This document shows positions 1 to 12,700 of a stretch of DNA of 64,000 nt, in pieces (position 1 is the stretch's first letter; each line of letters begins with the position of its first letter). Made by a program: the position numbers and the translations under genes. Origin of the DNA: Variovorax paradoxus (GTDB lineage Bacteria; Pseudomonadota; Gammaproteobacteria; Burkholderiales; Burkholderiaceae_C); the NCBI RefSeq assembly GCF_902712855.1, contig NZ_LR743507.1:1350001-1414000 (forward strand). The letters are read 5' to 3'. The notes below the pieces were generated by a model, which ran no database searches, was not told the DNA's origin, and was given only the letters and a program-made list of their open reading frames with translations.

Positions 1-2
1 TG

Positions 3-419
<417 letters not shown>

Positions 420-729
420 AACGCAAGGCCCCAGACATCGACGCGTTATTCCGGCACGCAATTCCAATTCAGGTGTTGCCGCGACGTCGAATGCATGCAA
501 TTGGGTTTCGGCGATTGCATTTCTTACAAATAAGTTTTTGGTAATTCTTGTCGGACAAACACTGACAGGTATTGTAAAAAAGTATTAATCTATTCCAAAT
601 TTCGCCGAATTCTCAAGGAAATCTAAGACTTAGCGTCACGTTGCATATTTCGTCATCATTGTTAGATTGTGTTTTCAACGGCGCTTTCGGGTGCTCGGGA
701 AATAGATTGATCTGACATCGGGGGGCGGA
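420..729 (+). promoter_or_regulatory. AT-rich leader upstream of the giant adhesin gene
   Basis: This 310-bp gap has no convincing gene. It is much richer in A and T than its neighbours, especially 520-670. A short inverted repeat TTGTC-G-GACAA sits at 548-558. Weak sigma-70-like hexamers can be proposed (TTGTCG at 548 with TATTGT at 570; CTGACA at 562 with TATTAA at 583), but none is strong. A purine-rich stretch ggggggcgga (719-729) directly precedes the ATG at 730 and can serve as the ribosome binding site. A long untranslated leader with regulatory binding sites is plausible for a 23-kb adhesin gene; the exact promoter cannot be fixed by eye. Confidence 0.4.
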
Positions 730-3700
730 ATGGTCTCGTTGGAAATAATCGAAAAGCGGGGTGGTGCGGTCAACAAGATTGCATCCGCAAGCGAAATTTC
801 CCTGACGGAGGCCTCCGTGGTCCGTCTCGATCTGTCGAGGGCCCAGGTCGCCGGCATGCGCCGGGTGGGCAACGACCTGGTGGTGAGCACCACCGCCGGC
901 GAGACGATCACGGTGCACGGTTTCTTCACCCCTGCCGGCCAGCCGCGCAGCGACCTGGTGCTCAACGGCGAAGGCGGCGAGTGGCTGGCCAACATCGGCG
1001 ACACGCCGGGCCCGCAGGGCGAACTGGCGGTCGGCTACAGCAGCATCGATTCGGTCGAACCCCTGCTTCTTCAGCAGGGCGTGGATCTCGGCGCGCTGCC
1101 TTGGGTGGTGGGTGCCGGTCTTGCGGTCGGCGCGCTGGCCAGCGGCGGCGGAGGGGGCGGCGACGGCCCCGTCTTCGGCGGCTTTCCGCCGCCCACCGGC
1201 CCCGGCGACACCACCCCTCCGGGCGCGCCCACCGTGCGGCCGACCAACGGCGGCGCGATCACCGGCACGGCCGAACCGGGCGCGGTGGTCACCGTCATCG
1301 ACGCCAGCGGCCGCGTGATCGGCAGCGCCACCGCGGGCGCGGATGGCAGCTACAGCATCACCCCCGCCACGCCGCCGGCCGACGGCAGCGTGCTGCAGGT
1401 GGTGGCCACCGACCCGGCCGGCAACGCCAGCCCGCCGGCCACCGTCGTCGTCGACAGCACGCCCCCGGCGGCGCCCACGGTGAAACCGACCGACGGCAGC
1501 CCGATCACCGGCACCGCCGAGCCCGGTTCGCTGGTGACCGTGACCGACGGCAATGGCCATGTGATCGGCAGCGCCACCGCCGGTGCGGACGGCACGTACA
1601 GCATCACCCCCGCCACCGTGCCGCCGGACGGCACCGTGCTGCACGTGAGCGCCACCGACGCGGCCGGCAACACCGGCGCCGAGACCACCGCCACGGTCGA
1701 CAGCACCCCACCCGCGGCGCCCGTGCTCAACCCGACCGACGGCCAGCCGATCACCGGCACGGCCGAACCCGGCGCGGTGGTCACGCTCAGCACCGCCGGC
1801 GGCGCGGTGATCGGCAGCGTCACCGCCGGACCCGACGGCACCTTCAGCTTCGCGCCCGTCACGCCGCCCGCGCAGGGCACGGTGATCGTCGCCGTGGCCA
1901 CCGACGCCGCCGGCAACGCCAGCGCGCCCGCCACGGCCACCGTGGACGCCACCTCGCCGACGCCCACGGTCGACCCGACCGACGGCAGCCCGATCACCGG
2001 CACGGCCGAGCCCGGCTCAGTGGTGACCGTGACCGACGACAACGGCGCCGTGGTCGGCAGCGCCACCGTCGCGCCCAACGGCGCCTACACCATCACCCCC
2101 GCCGTCGTGCCGCCCAACGGCACGGTGCTGCACGTGAGCGCCACCGACGCGGCCGGCAACACCAGCGCCGAGGCCACCGTCACGGTCGACAGCGTGGCGC
2201 CCGCCGCGCCCGTCGTGCAGCTCACCGACGGCAGCCCCATCACCGGCACCGCCGAGCCGGGCTCGGTGGTCAAGGTGACCGACGGCAACGGCACGCCGAT
2301 CGGCAGCGCCACCGCGGCGCCCGACGGCAGCTACAGCATCGTGCCGGCCACCGTGCCGCCCAACGGCACCGTGCTGCACGTCACGGCGACGGACGCCTCC
2401 GGCAACACCAGCGCGGAGGCCACCGTCACGGTCGACAGCGTGGCGCCGGGCACGCCCACGGTGAACCCGACGGACGGCAGTCCCATCACCGGCACCGCCG
2501 AGCCGGGCTCGCTGGTCACCGTGACCGACGCCGGCGGCACCGTGATCGGCAGCGCCACCGCCGGGCCGGGCGGCGCGTACACCATCGTGCCGGCCGTCAC
2601 GCCGGCCAACGGCACCGTGCTGCACGTGCGTGCGAGCGATGCCACCGGCAACACCAGCCCCGATGCGACCACCACCGTCGACAGCGTGGCGCCCGGCGCG
2701 CCCACCGTGAACCCGACCGACGGCAGCCCGATCACCGGCACGGCCGAACCCGGCGCGGTGGTCGCCGTCACCGACGGCGGCGGCACCGTGATCGGCAGCG
2801 CCACCGCCGGCGTCGACGGGCGCTACAGCATCACGCCCTCGGCGCCGCCGCCCAACGGCACGGTGCTGCACGCCACGGCCACCGACGCTGCCGGCAACAC
2901 CGGTCCCGAGGGCACCGCCACGGTCGACAGCGTGGCGCCGGGCACGCCCACGGTGAACCCGACCGACGGCAGCCCGATCACCGGCAAGGCCGAGCCGGGC
3001 GCGACCGTCACTGTCACCGACAACGGCGGCAACGTGGTCGGCAGCGCCACCGCCGGGCCCGACGGCAGCTACAGCGTGGTGCCCGCCACCGTGCCGCCCC
3101 ACGGCACCGTGCTGCACGTCACCGCCAGCGACGCGGCCGGCAACGCCAGTTCGGACGCGACGGTCACGGTCGACAGCGTGGCCCCGGCCGCGCCCACGGT
3201 GAACCCGACCGACGGCAGCCCCATCACCGGCACGGCCGAGCCGGGCGCGCTGGTCACCATCACGGACGGCGCGGGCAACGTCATCGGCAGCGTCACCGCC
3301 GGGCCGGGCGGCGGCTACAGCCTCGTGCCCGCCACCGTGCCGCCCAACGGCACGGTGCTCAACGTCACCGCCACCGACGCGGCCGGCAACACCAGCGCGC
3401 CGGGCACGGCCACGGTCGACAGCGTGGCGCCGGTGATCGCCGTCGCCATCGTGAACGACGCCAACAACGACGGCTTCATCAACGCCGCCGAGAAGGGCCC
3501 CAACGTGACCGTGAAGGTCTCGCTGGTGTCCGGCGCGGCGGCGGGCGACGTGATCGACGTCAGCGACGGCACGAACGTGGTGAGCGTCACGCTGGGTGCG
3601 GCGGACGTGGCCAACGGGTTCATCAACGTCGCCTTCGCCAACCCGGCCGAAGGCGGCACGCTCGCGGTGAGCGCCACCAGCCGCGACCTGGCGGGCAACG

Positions 3701-6700
3701 TGTCGGCGCCGGCCACCGACAGCGCCACGCTCGACACCACCCTGGCCACGCCGGTGCTCACGGTCGGGCCGGTCACGGCGGACAACGTGGTCAACGCCGT
3801 CGAGGCCGGCGGCACGGTGGCCGTGAGCGGCACCGCCACCGGCACCAAGGCCGGCGACGTGGTCACGCTGGTGATCAACGGCGTGAGCTACAGCGGCACC
3901 GTGGACGCGGGCGGCCAGTGGAGCATCGCGGTGGCGGGCAGCGACCTGGTGGCCGACGCCGACCACACCGTGGCCGCCAGCGTGGTCACCCGCGATGCGG
4001 CGGGCAACACCGCCACCGGCACCGACAACCACGCCTACGCCACCAGCACCGCGGCGCCGGCCATCGCCATCGGCACGCCGGTGGCCGGCGACGACCGGGT
4101 CAACGCGGCGGAAGACCATGCGCTGGTGGTCAGCGGCACCACGCAGAACGTGCAGAACGGCCAGACCGTCACCGTGACCTTCAGCGACGGCACGAACAGC
4201 GTGACGGTCACCGCCGTCGTCGCGGGCAATGCCTGGACCGCCACCGCGGCCGACATCAGCGGCCTCACCAACGGACCGGTGACGATCCGCGCCGACGTGC
4301 AGGACCTTGCGCTCAACGCCGCCACCGACACCCGCACCGTGACGCTGGACAACGTGGCGCCCACCCAGGCGGCCGCCGTCGTCACCTACACCGACAACGC
4401 GGGCGCAGACCAGGGCAACCTGGCGGGCGGCACCGTCACCGACGACACCACGCCGGTGCTCAACGGCACGCTGGGCGCGGCGCTCGGCTCGGGCGACGTG
4501 GTGCGCATCTACGACGGCGGCGTGCTGGTCGGCACGGCCACCGTCACGGGCACCACGTGGACCTTCGCCACGCCCGCGCTGGCCAACGGCAGCACGCACA
4601 CCTACACCGCCGTGGTGGCCGACGCCGCCGGCAACGAGGGCACGCCCTCGGCCGGCTTCACGCTCACGGTGGACACCACCGCGCCCACGCAGGTGGCGGG
4701 CATCGGCGGCTACATCGACGATGCCGGCACGGTGCAGGGCACCTTCGGCAGCGGCACCAGCACCGACGACACCACGCCTACGCTCACCGGCACGCTGAAC
4801 GCGCCGCTGGCCGCGGGCGACACGGTGCGCATCTACGACGGCACCACCTTCGTCGGCACGGCCACGGTCACTGGCGGCAGCTGGACCTTCACGCCGCCCG
4901 CGCTCGCGGACGGCAGCACGCACAGCTACACGGCCGTGGTCGCCGACGCGGCGGGCAACCTCGGCACGCCGTCGAGCGCCATCGCGATCACGATCGACAC
5001 CACCGCACCGACGCAGACAGCCACCGTCGGCGGCTACACCGACAACGTCGGCACCAGCCAGGGCACGTTCGGCAGCGGCGTGCCGACCGACGACACGACG
5101 CCGACGCTGAACGGCACCTTGAGTGCGGCACTCGGCACGGGCGACGTGGTGCGCATCTACGACGGCGCGACGCTGGTGGGTACGGCCACGGTCACCGGCA
5201 CCAGCTGGACGTTCACGCCGCCCGCGCTTGCCGACGGCAGCACGCACACGTACACCGCAGTCGTCACCGACGCCGCAGGCAACGAGGGCACACCTTCGGC
5301 CGGCATCGTCATCGACATCGATACCACCGCGCCCACGCAGACCGCGACCATCGGCGGCTACACCGACAACGTCGGCACCGTGCAGGGCAGCTTCAACAGC
5401 GGCACGAGCACCGACGACACGACGCCGACGCTGAACGGCACGCTGAGCGCGGCGCTCGGCACGGGCGACGTGGTGCGCATCTACGACGGCGCCACGCTGG
5501 TCGGCACGGCGACCGTCACCGGCACCACCTGGACCTTCACACCACCGGCACTGGCCGACGGCAGCACCCACAGCTACACGGCCGTGGTCACCGACGCCGC
5601 AGGCAACCAGGGCACCGCATCCGCACCCATCACCCTCACCATCGACACCACCGCGCCCGCGCAGACCGCGACCATCGGCGGCTACACCGACGACGTGGGC
5701 ACGCTGCAGGGCAGCTTCGGCAGCGGCACCACCGACGACCCCACGCCCACGCTCACGGGCACGCTGAGCGCTGCACTCGGCACGGGCGACGTGGTGCGCA
5801 TCTACGACGGCACCACGCTGCTGGGCACGGCCACCGTCACCGGCACCGGCTGGAGCTTCGTTCCGCCGACCCTCGCCGAAGGCGTGGCCCACAGCTACAC
5901 AGCGGTGGTCGCCGATGCCGCGGGCAACGAGAGCGCGGCATCGCCCGCCTTGACGCTCACGCTGGACACCACCGCGCCCGCACAGGCGGCGGCGATCGCC
6001 ACTTACACCGACAACGCCGGCGCCGCGCAGGGCGACTTCGGCAGCGGCACCACCACCGACGACACCACGCCGGTGCTCAACGGCACGCTGACGGCCGCAC
6101 TGGCGGTGGGCGACACGGTGCGCATCTACGACGGCGCCACGCTCATCGGCACCGCCACGGTCACCGGCACGAGCTGGACCTTCGCCACGCCGGGCCTGCT
6201 GAACGGCAGCACGCACACCTACACCGCGGTGGTGGCCGATGCCGCGGGCAACGAAGGCACGCGCTCGGCGGACTTCACGCTGAGCGTGACGACCAACGGC
6301 CCGTCGCAGCTCGCCACGGTGGTGTCGTACACCGACGACGTGGGCACCAACCAGGGCAGCTTCGGCAGCGGCGTGCCCACGGACGACACCACGCCGGTGC
6401 TCAACGGCACGCTGAGCGCGGGCCTGGCGGCGGGCGAGTTCGTGCGCATCTACGACGGCGCCACGCTGGTGGGCACCGCCACGGTCACGGGCACGACGTG
6501 GAGCTTCGCGCTTCCCGCGCTGGCCAACGGCAGCACGCACAGCTACACGGCGGTGGTGACGGATGCGGCGGGCAACGAGAGCACGCCGTCGCCTGCCTTC
6601 GCGCTCGCGGTGGACACCACGGTGCCTGTGCAGACCACCACCATCGGCGGCTATGTCGACGACGTGGGCGCCAACCAGGGTACGTTCGGCAGCGGTGTGC

Positions 6701-9700
6701 CGACCGACGACACCACGCCGGTGCTGACGGGCACGCTGGGCAGCCCGCTTGCTGCGGGCGACGTGGTGCGCATCTACGAGGGCACGACCCTCATCGGCAC
6801 GGCCACGGTCAGCGGCACGAGCTGGAGCTTCGCCACGCCGGTGCTGGCCGGCGGCAGCACGCACACGTACACCGCGGTGGTGGCCGATGCCGCGGGCAAC
6901 GAGGGTGCGCGCTCGGCGGGCTTCACGCTCACGGTGGACACCACCGCGCCTGCGCAGACCGCGGGCATCGGCAGCGTCACCGACAACGTGGGCACGGTGC
7001 AAGGCGGCCTGGCCAGCGGCAGCGTCACCGACGACACCACCCCCACGCTCAACGGCACGCTGAGTGGCCCGCTGGCCGCGGGCGACACGGTGCGCATCTA
7101 CGACGGCGCGACCTTCCTCGGCACCGCCACCGTCACGGGCAACGCCTGGACCTTCTCGACGACGGCGCTGGCCAACGGCAGCACGCACAGCTTTACCGCG
7201 GTGGTGGCCGACGCCGCGGGCAACCTCGGCACGGCGTCGCCGCCGTTCACGCTCACGGTGGACACCACCGCGCCCGTGCAGACCGCCGCCATCTCGAACT
7301 ACACCGACGACACCGGCACGCTGGAGGGCAACTTCGGCAGCGGCACGAGCACCGACGACACCACGCCGACATTGAACGGCACGCTGAGCGCGCCGCTGGG
7401 CACGGGCGACGTGGTGCGCATCTACGACGGTGCCACACTGGTCGGCACCGCCACGGTGAACGGCGCGAGCTGGAGCTTCACGCCGGGCGCGCTCGCCAAC
7501 GGCACCACGCACAGCTACACGGCCGTGGTCGCCGACGTGGCGGGCAACGAGAGCGCGGCGTCCGCGCCCCTGGTGCTCACCGTCGACACCACGCCGCCCT
7601 CGCAGACCGCCGGCGTCGGCGGCTACATCGACAACGTCGGGACGGTGCAGGGCAGCTTCGGCAGCGGCGTGCCCACTGACGACACCACGCCGACACTGAG
7701 CGGCATCCTGAGCGCCCCGCTCAGCACGGGCGACACGGTGCGCATCTACGACGGCGCCACGCTGGTGGGCACGGCCACCGTCACCGGCACGGGCTGGACC
7801 TTCACGCCGGGCCCGCTGGCCGACGGCAGCACCCACAGCTACACGGTCCTGGTCGCCGACGCGGCGGGCAACGAAGGCGCGGCCTCCGCGCCGGTGGTCG
7901 TCACGATCGACACCACGGCGCCCACGCTGGGCGCGGGCATCGTCTCGTACACCGACAACGCCGGCGCCAACCAGGGGGCGTTCCCGTCCGGCACGCCCAC
8001 GGACGACACCACCCCGGTGCTCAACGGAACGCTCACCGGGCCGCTCGCCACGGGCGACACGGTGCGCATCTACGACGGCGCCACGCTGGTGGGCACCGCC
8101 ACCGTCAGCGGCACCGCGTGGACCTTCGCGCCGCCGGCCCTGGCCAACGGCACCACCCACACCTACACCGCGGTGGTGGCCGACGCGGCCGGCAACGAAG
8201 GCACGCCCTCGGCCGGCTTCGCGCTCACCGTGGACACCGTCGCGCCGGTGCAGACCGTCGCCATCGCGAGCTACGCCGACAACGCGGGCGGCACGGTCGG
8301 CAACTTCGGCAGCGGCGTGCCCACCGACGACACCACGCCGGTGCTCAACGGCACGCTCAGCGCGCCCCTGGGCGCGGGCGAGGTGGTGCGCATCTACGAG
8401 GGCAGCACGCTGGTGGGCACGGCCACCGTCAACGGCAACACCTGGAGCTTCGCCACGCCGGTGCTGGCCGACGGCAGCATCCACACCTACACGGCTGTGG
8501 TGGCCGACGCGGCCGGCAACCAGGGCACGGCCTCGGGCGGCTTCACCGTGGTGGTGGACACCACGCCGCCCGCGCAGACCGTGCTCATCGCGAGCTATGC
8601 GGACGACGCAGGCACCAACCAGGGCAACTTCGGCAGCGGCACCACCACCGACGACATCATGCCGGTGCTCAACGGCACGCTCAGCGGCCCGATCGGCCCC
8701 GGCGACACGGTGCGCATCTACGAGGGCGCGACGCTGCTGGGCACGGCCACCGTCACCGGCGCGACCTGGACCTTCGCGCCGGGCGCGCTGGCCGATGGCA
8801 GCACGCACAGCTACACCGCGGTGGTGACCGACGCGGTCGGCAACCAGGGCACGGCCTCGCCGGCCTTCACGCTCACGGTGGACCTCACGCCGCCGACGCA
8901 GTCCGCGGCCATCGTCTCGTTCACCGACAACGTCGGTATCGTGCAGGGCGCGTCCGGCAGCGGCAGCGTCACCGACGACACCACGCCGGTGCTCAACGGC
9001 ACGCTGGGCGCTGCGCTCGGCACCGGCGACACGGTGCGCATCTACGACGGCGCCACGCTGGTCGGCACGGCCACGGTGAGCGGCACCACGTGGACCTTCG
9101 CGCCGCCCACGCTGGCCGACGGCAGCACGCACACCTACACCGCGGTGGTGGCCGACGCGGCCGGCAACGAGGGCACGGCCTCGGCCGGCTTCACCCTCAC
9201 CGTCGACACCACGGCGCCCGCGCAGACCGCCACCTTCATCGCCTACACGGACGACGTGGGGACGGTGCAGGGCACGTTCGGCAGCGGCGTGCCGACCGAC
9301 GACACCGCGCCGGTGCTCACCGGCACGCTGAGCGCGGCGCTGGCCACGGGCGACACGGTGCGCATCTACGACGGCGCCACCTTCGTGGGCACCGCGACGG
9401 TGAGCGGCACGACCTGGAGCTTCGCCACGCCGGTGCTGGCCGACGGCAGCACCCACAGCTACACGGCCGTGGTGGCCGACGCCGCGGGCAACCTCGGCGC
9501 GGCCTCCGCGCCGCTGGTGCTCGCGGTGGACACCACCGCGCCCACGCAGACCGCCACCATCGGCGGCTACACCGACGATGTCGGCACCAACCAGGGCACG
9601 TTCGGCAGCGGCACGAGCACCGACGACACCACACCCACGCTGAACGGCACGCTGAGCGCGGCGCTCGGCACGGGCGACACGGTGCGCATCTACGACGGCG

Positions 9701-12700
9701 CCACGCTGGTCGGCACCGCGACAGTCACCGGCACCACCTGGACCTTCACGCCGCCGGCATTGGCCGGCGGCAGCACGCACACCTACACCGCGGTCGTGGC
9801 CGATGCGGCGGGCAACCAGGGCACGGCTTCGCCGGCCGTCACGCTCACGGTCGACACCACCGCGCCCGCGCAGACCGCCACCATCGGCGGCTACACCGAC
9901 AACGTCGGCGCCAGCCAGGGCACGTTCGGCAGCGGCACCAGCACCGACGACACCACGCCGACATTGAACGGCACGCTGAGTGCGGCATTGGGCACGGGCG
10001 ACGTGGTGCGCATCTACGACGGCGCCACGCTGGTGGGCACGGCCACGGTCACCGGATCGACCTGGACCTTCACGCCCGGCGCACTCGCCAACGGCAGCAC
10101 GCACAGCTACACGGCGGTCGTCGCCGATGCCGCCGGCAACGAGGGCACGGCCTCGCCGGCGGTCACGCTCACCATCGACACCACGCCGCCCACACAGACC
10201 GCCAGCTTCATCGGCTACACCGACGACGTGGGCACGGTGCAGGGCACGTTCGGCAGCGGCGTGCCGACCGACGACACCGCGCCGGTGCTCACCGGCACGC
10301 TGAGCGCGGCGCTCGGCATGGGCGATGTGGTGCGCATCTACGACGGCGCCACCTTCATCGGCACGGCGACGGTGAACGGCACCGCATGGAGCTTCGCCAC
10401 GCCGGTGCTGGCCGACGGCAGCAGCCACAGCTACACGGCCGTGATCGCCGATGCCGCGGGCAACCTCGGCACGGCCTCGGCGCCGCTGGTGCTCGCCGTG
10501 GACACCACCGCGCCTGTGCAGACGGCCGCCATCGGCGGCTACACCGACAACGTCGGCACCAACCAGGGTACGTTCGGCAGCGGCACGACCACCGACGACA
10601 CCACGCCCACGCTCACGGGCTCGCTGAGCGCTGCACTCGGCACGGGCGACGTGGTGCGCATCTACGACGGCGCCACGCTGGTCGGCACCGCGACGGTCAC
10701 AGGCACCACCTGGACCTTCACGCCGCCGGCGCTGGCCAACGGCAGCACGCACAGCTACACGGCGGTGGTGACGGACGCGGCCGGCAACGAGGGCACGCCC
10801 TCGGCCGGTCTCTCGCTCACGGTGGACACCGCCGCGCCCGCGCAGACCGCGAGCCTCGACGGCTACACCGACAACACCGGCATCCTCCAGGGCAGCTTCG
10901 GCAGCGGCACCCGCACCGACGACACCACTCCCACGCTGAACGGCACGCTCAGCGCCGCGCTGGGCACGGGCGATGTGGTGCGCATCTACGACGGTGCGAC
11001 GCTGGTCGGCACCGCGACGGTCACGGGCACCACCTGGAGCTTCACGCCGCCGGCGCTGGCCGACGGCAGCACGCACACGTACACCGCGGTCGTGGCCGAT
11101 GCGGCAGGCAACCAGGGCACGCCCTCGACCGGGCTCGTGCTCACGATCGACACCACGGCGCCGGCGCAGACGGCCACCGTCGGCGGCTACGCCGACAACG
11201 CGGGCACCGTGCAGGGCACCTTCGGCAGCGGCACCCGCACCGACGACACCACACCCACGCTGAATGGCACCCTGAGCGCCGCGCTGGGCGCGGGCGACAC
11301 CGTGCGCATCTACGACGGCGTCACCTTCGTCGGCACCGCCACGGTCAACGGCACGGCCTGGAGCTTCACGCCCCCCGCGCTGGCCGACGGCAGCACGCAC
11401 ACCTACACCGCGGTGGTGACCGACGCGGCGGGCAACCTTGGCACGGCATCCGCCGGGCTGACGCTCACGGTGGACACCACCGCGCCGGCGCAGACCGCGG
11501 CCATCGCCAGCTATGCCGACGACGTGGGCACCAACCAGGGCAATTTCGGCAGCGGCACGACGACGGACGACACCGCGCCGGTGCTCAACGGCACGCTGGG
11601 CGCCGCGCTGGGCACTGGCGACGTGGTGCGCATCTACGACGGCACGACGCTGGTCGGCACGGCCACGGTCACCGGCACGAACTGGACCTTCGCGCCGGGA
11701 GCCCTCGCCAACGGCAGCACCCACAGCTACACCGCCGTGGTGGCGGACGCCGCCGGCAACGAGGGCACGCCTTCGGCCGGCTTCACGCTCACCATCGACA
11801 CCACCGCGCCCACGCAGACCGCAAGCCTCGACGGCTATGCGGACAACGCCGGCACGGTGCAGGGCAGCTTCGGCAGCGGCACCAGCACGGACGACACCAC
11901 GCCCACGCTGAACGGCACGCTCAGTGCGGCGCTCGGCACGGGCGACGTGGTGCGCGTCTACGACGGCACGACGCTGGTCGGCACCGCCACGGTCACCGGC
12001 ACGACCTGGACCTTCACGCCTAGCGCGCTAGCCGACGGCAGCACCCACACCTACACGGTGGTCGTGGCCGATGCCGCGGGCAACGAAGGCACGCCCTCGA
12101 CCGGGCTCGTGCTCACCGTCGACACCACGGCGCCGACACAGACGGCCACCGTCGGCGGCTACACCGACGACGTGGGCACTAGCCAGGGCACGTTCGGCAG
12201 CGGCATTCCGACCGATGACACGACGCCGACGCTGAACGGCACGCTCAGTGCGCCGCTGGCCGCGGGCGACACGGTGCGCATCTACGACGGCACCACCTTC
12301 GTCGGCACGGCCACGGTCACTGGCGGCAGCTGGACCTTCACGCCGCCCGCGCTCGCGGACGGCAGCACGCACAGCTACACGGCCGTGGTCGCCGATGCGG
12401 CGGGCAACGAGAACACAGCCTCCGCGCCGCTGGTGCTCACGGTGGACACCACCGCGCCCGCGCAGACCGCGACCATCGGCGGCTACACCGACAACGTCGG
12501 CACCGTGCAGGGCAGCTTCGGCAGCGGCGAGCCGACCGACGACACGACGCCGACGCTGAACGGCACGCTGAGTGCGGCGCTCGGCACGGGCGACGTGGTG
12601 CGCATCTACGACGGCACCACGCTGGTCGGCACGGCCACGGTCACCGGCACCAGCTGGACCTTCACGCCGCCCGCGCTCGCCGACGGCAGCACGCACAGCT

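Noticed and set aside
420..729. Sigma-54 promoter for the adhesin because of the DctD-like neighbour
   Set aside because: I could not find a TGGC-N8-TGC type site with proper spacing in the gap.
981..7679. Long +2/+3 frame overlapping ORFs on the plus strand within the adhesin
   Set aside because: Frame-shifted echoes of the Ig-like repeats rich in Arg and His; the adhesin frame has all the recognised motifs.
2017..11724. Very long minus-strand open frame (over 3200 codons) antisense to the adhesin, and another at 12028-19497
   Set aside because: They arise because the repeats have strong GC-rich codon bias and no stops in the antisense frame. The translations are low-complexity Arg/Ala/His/Gly repeats with no domain.
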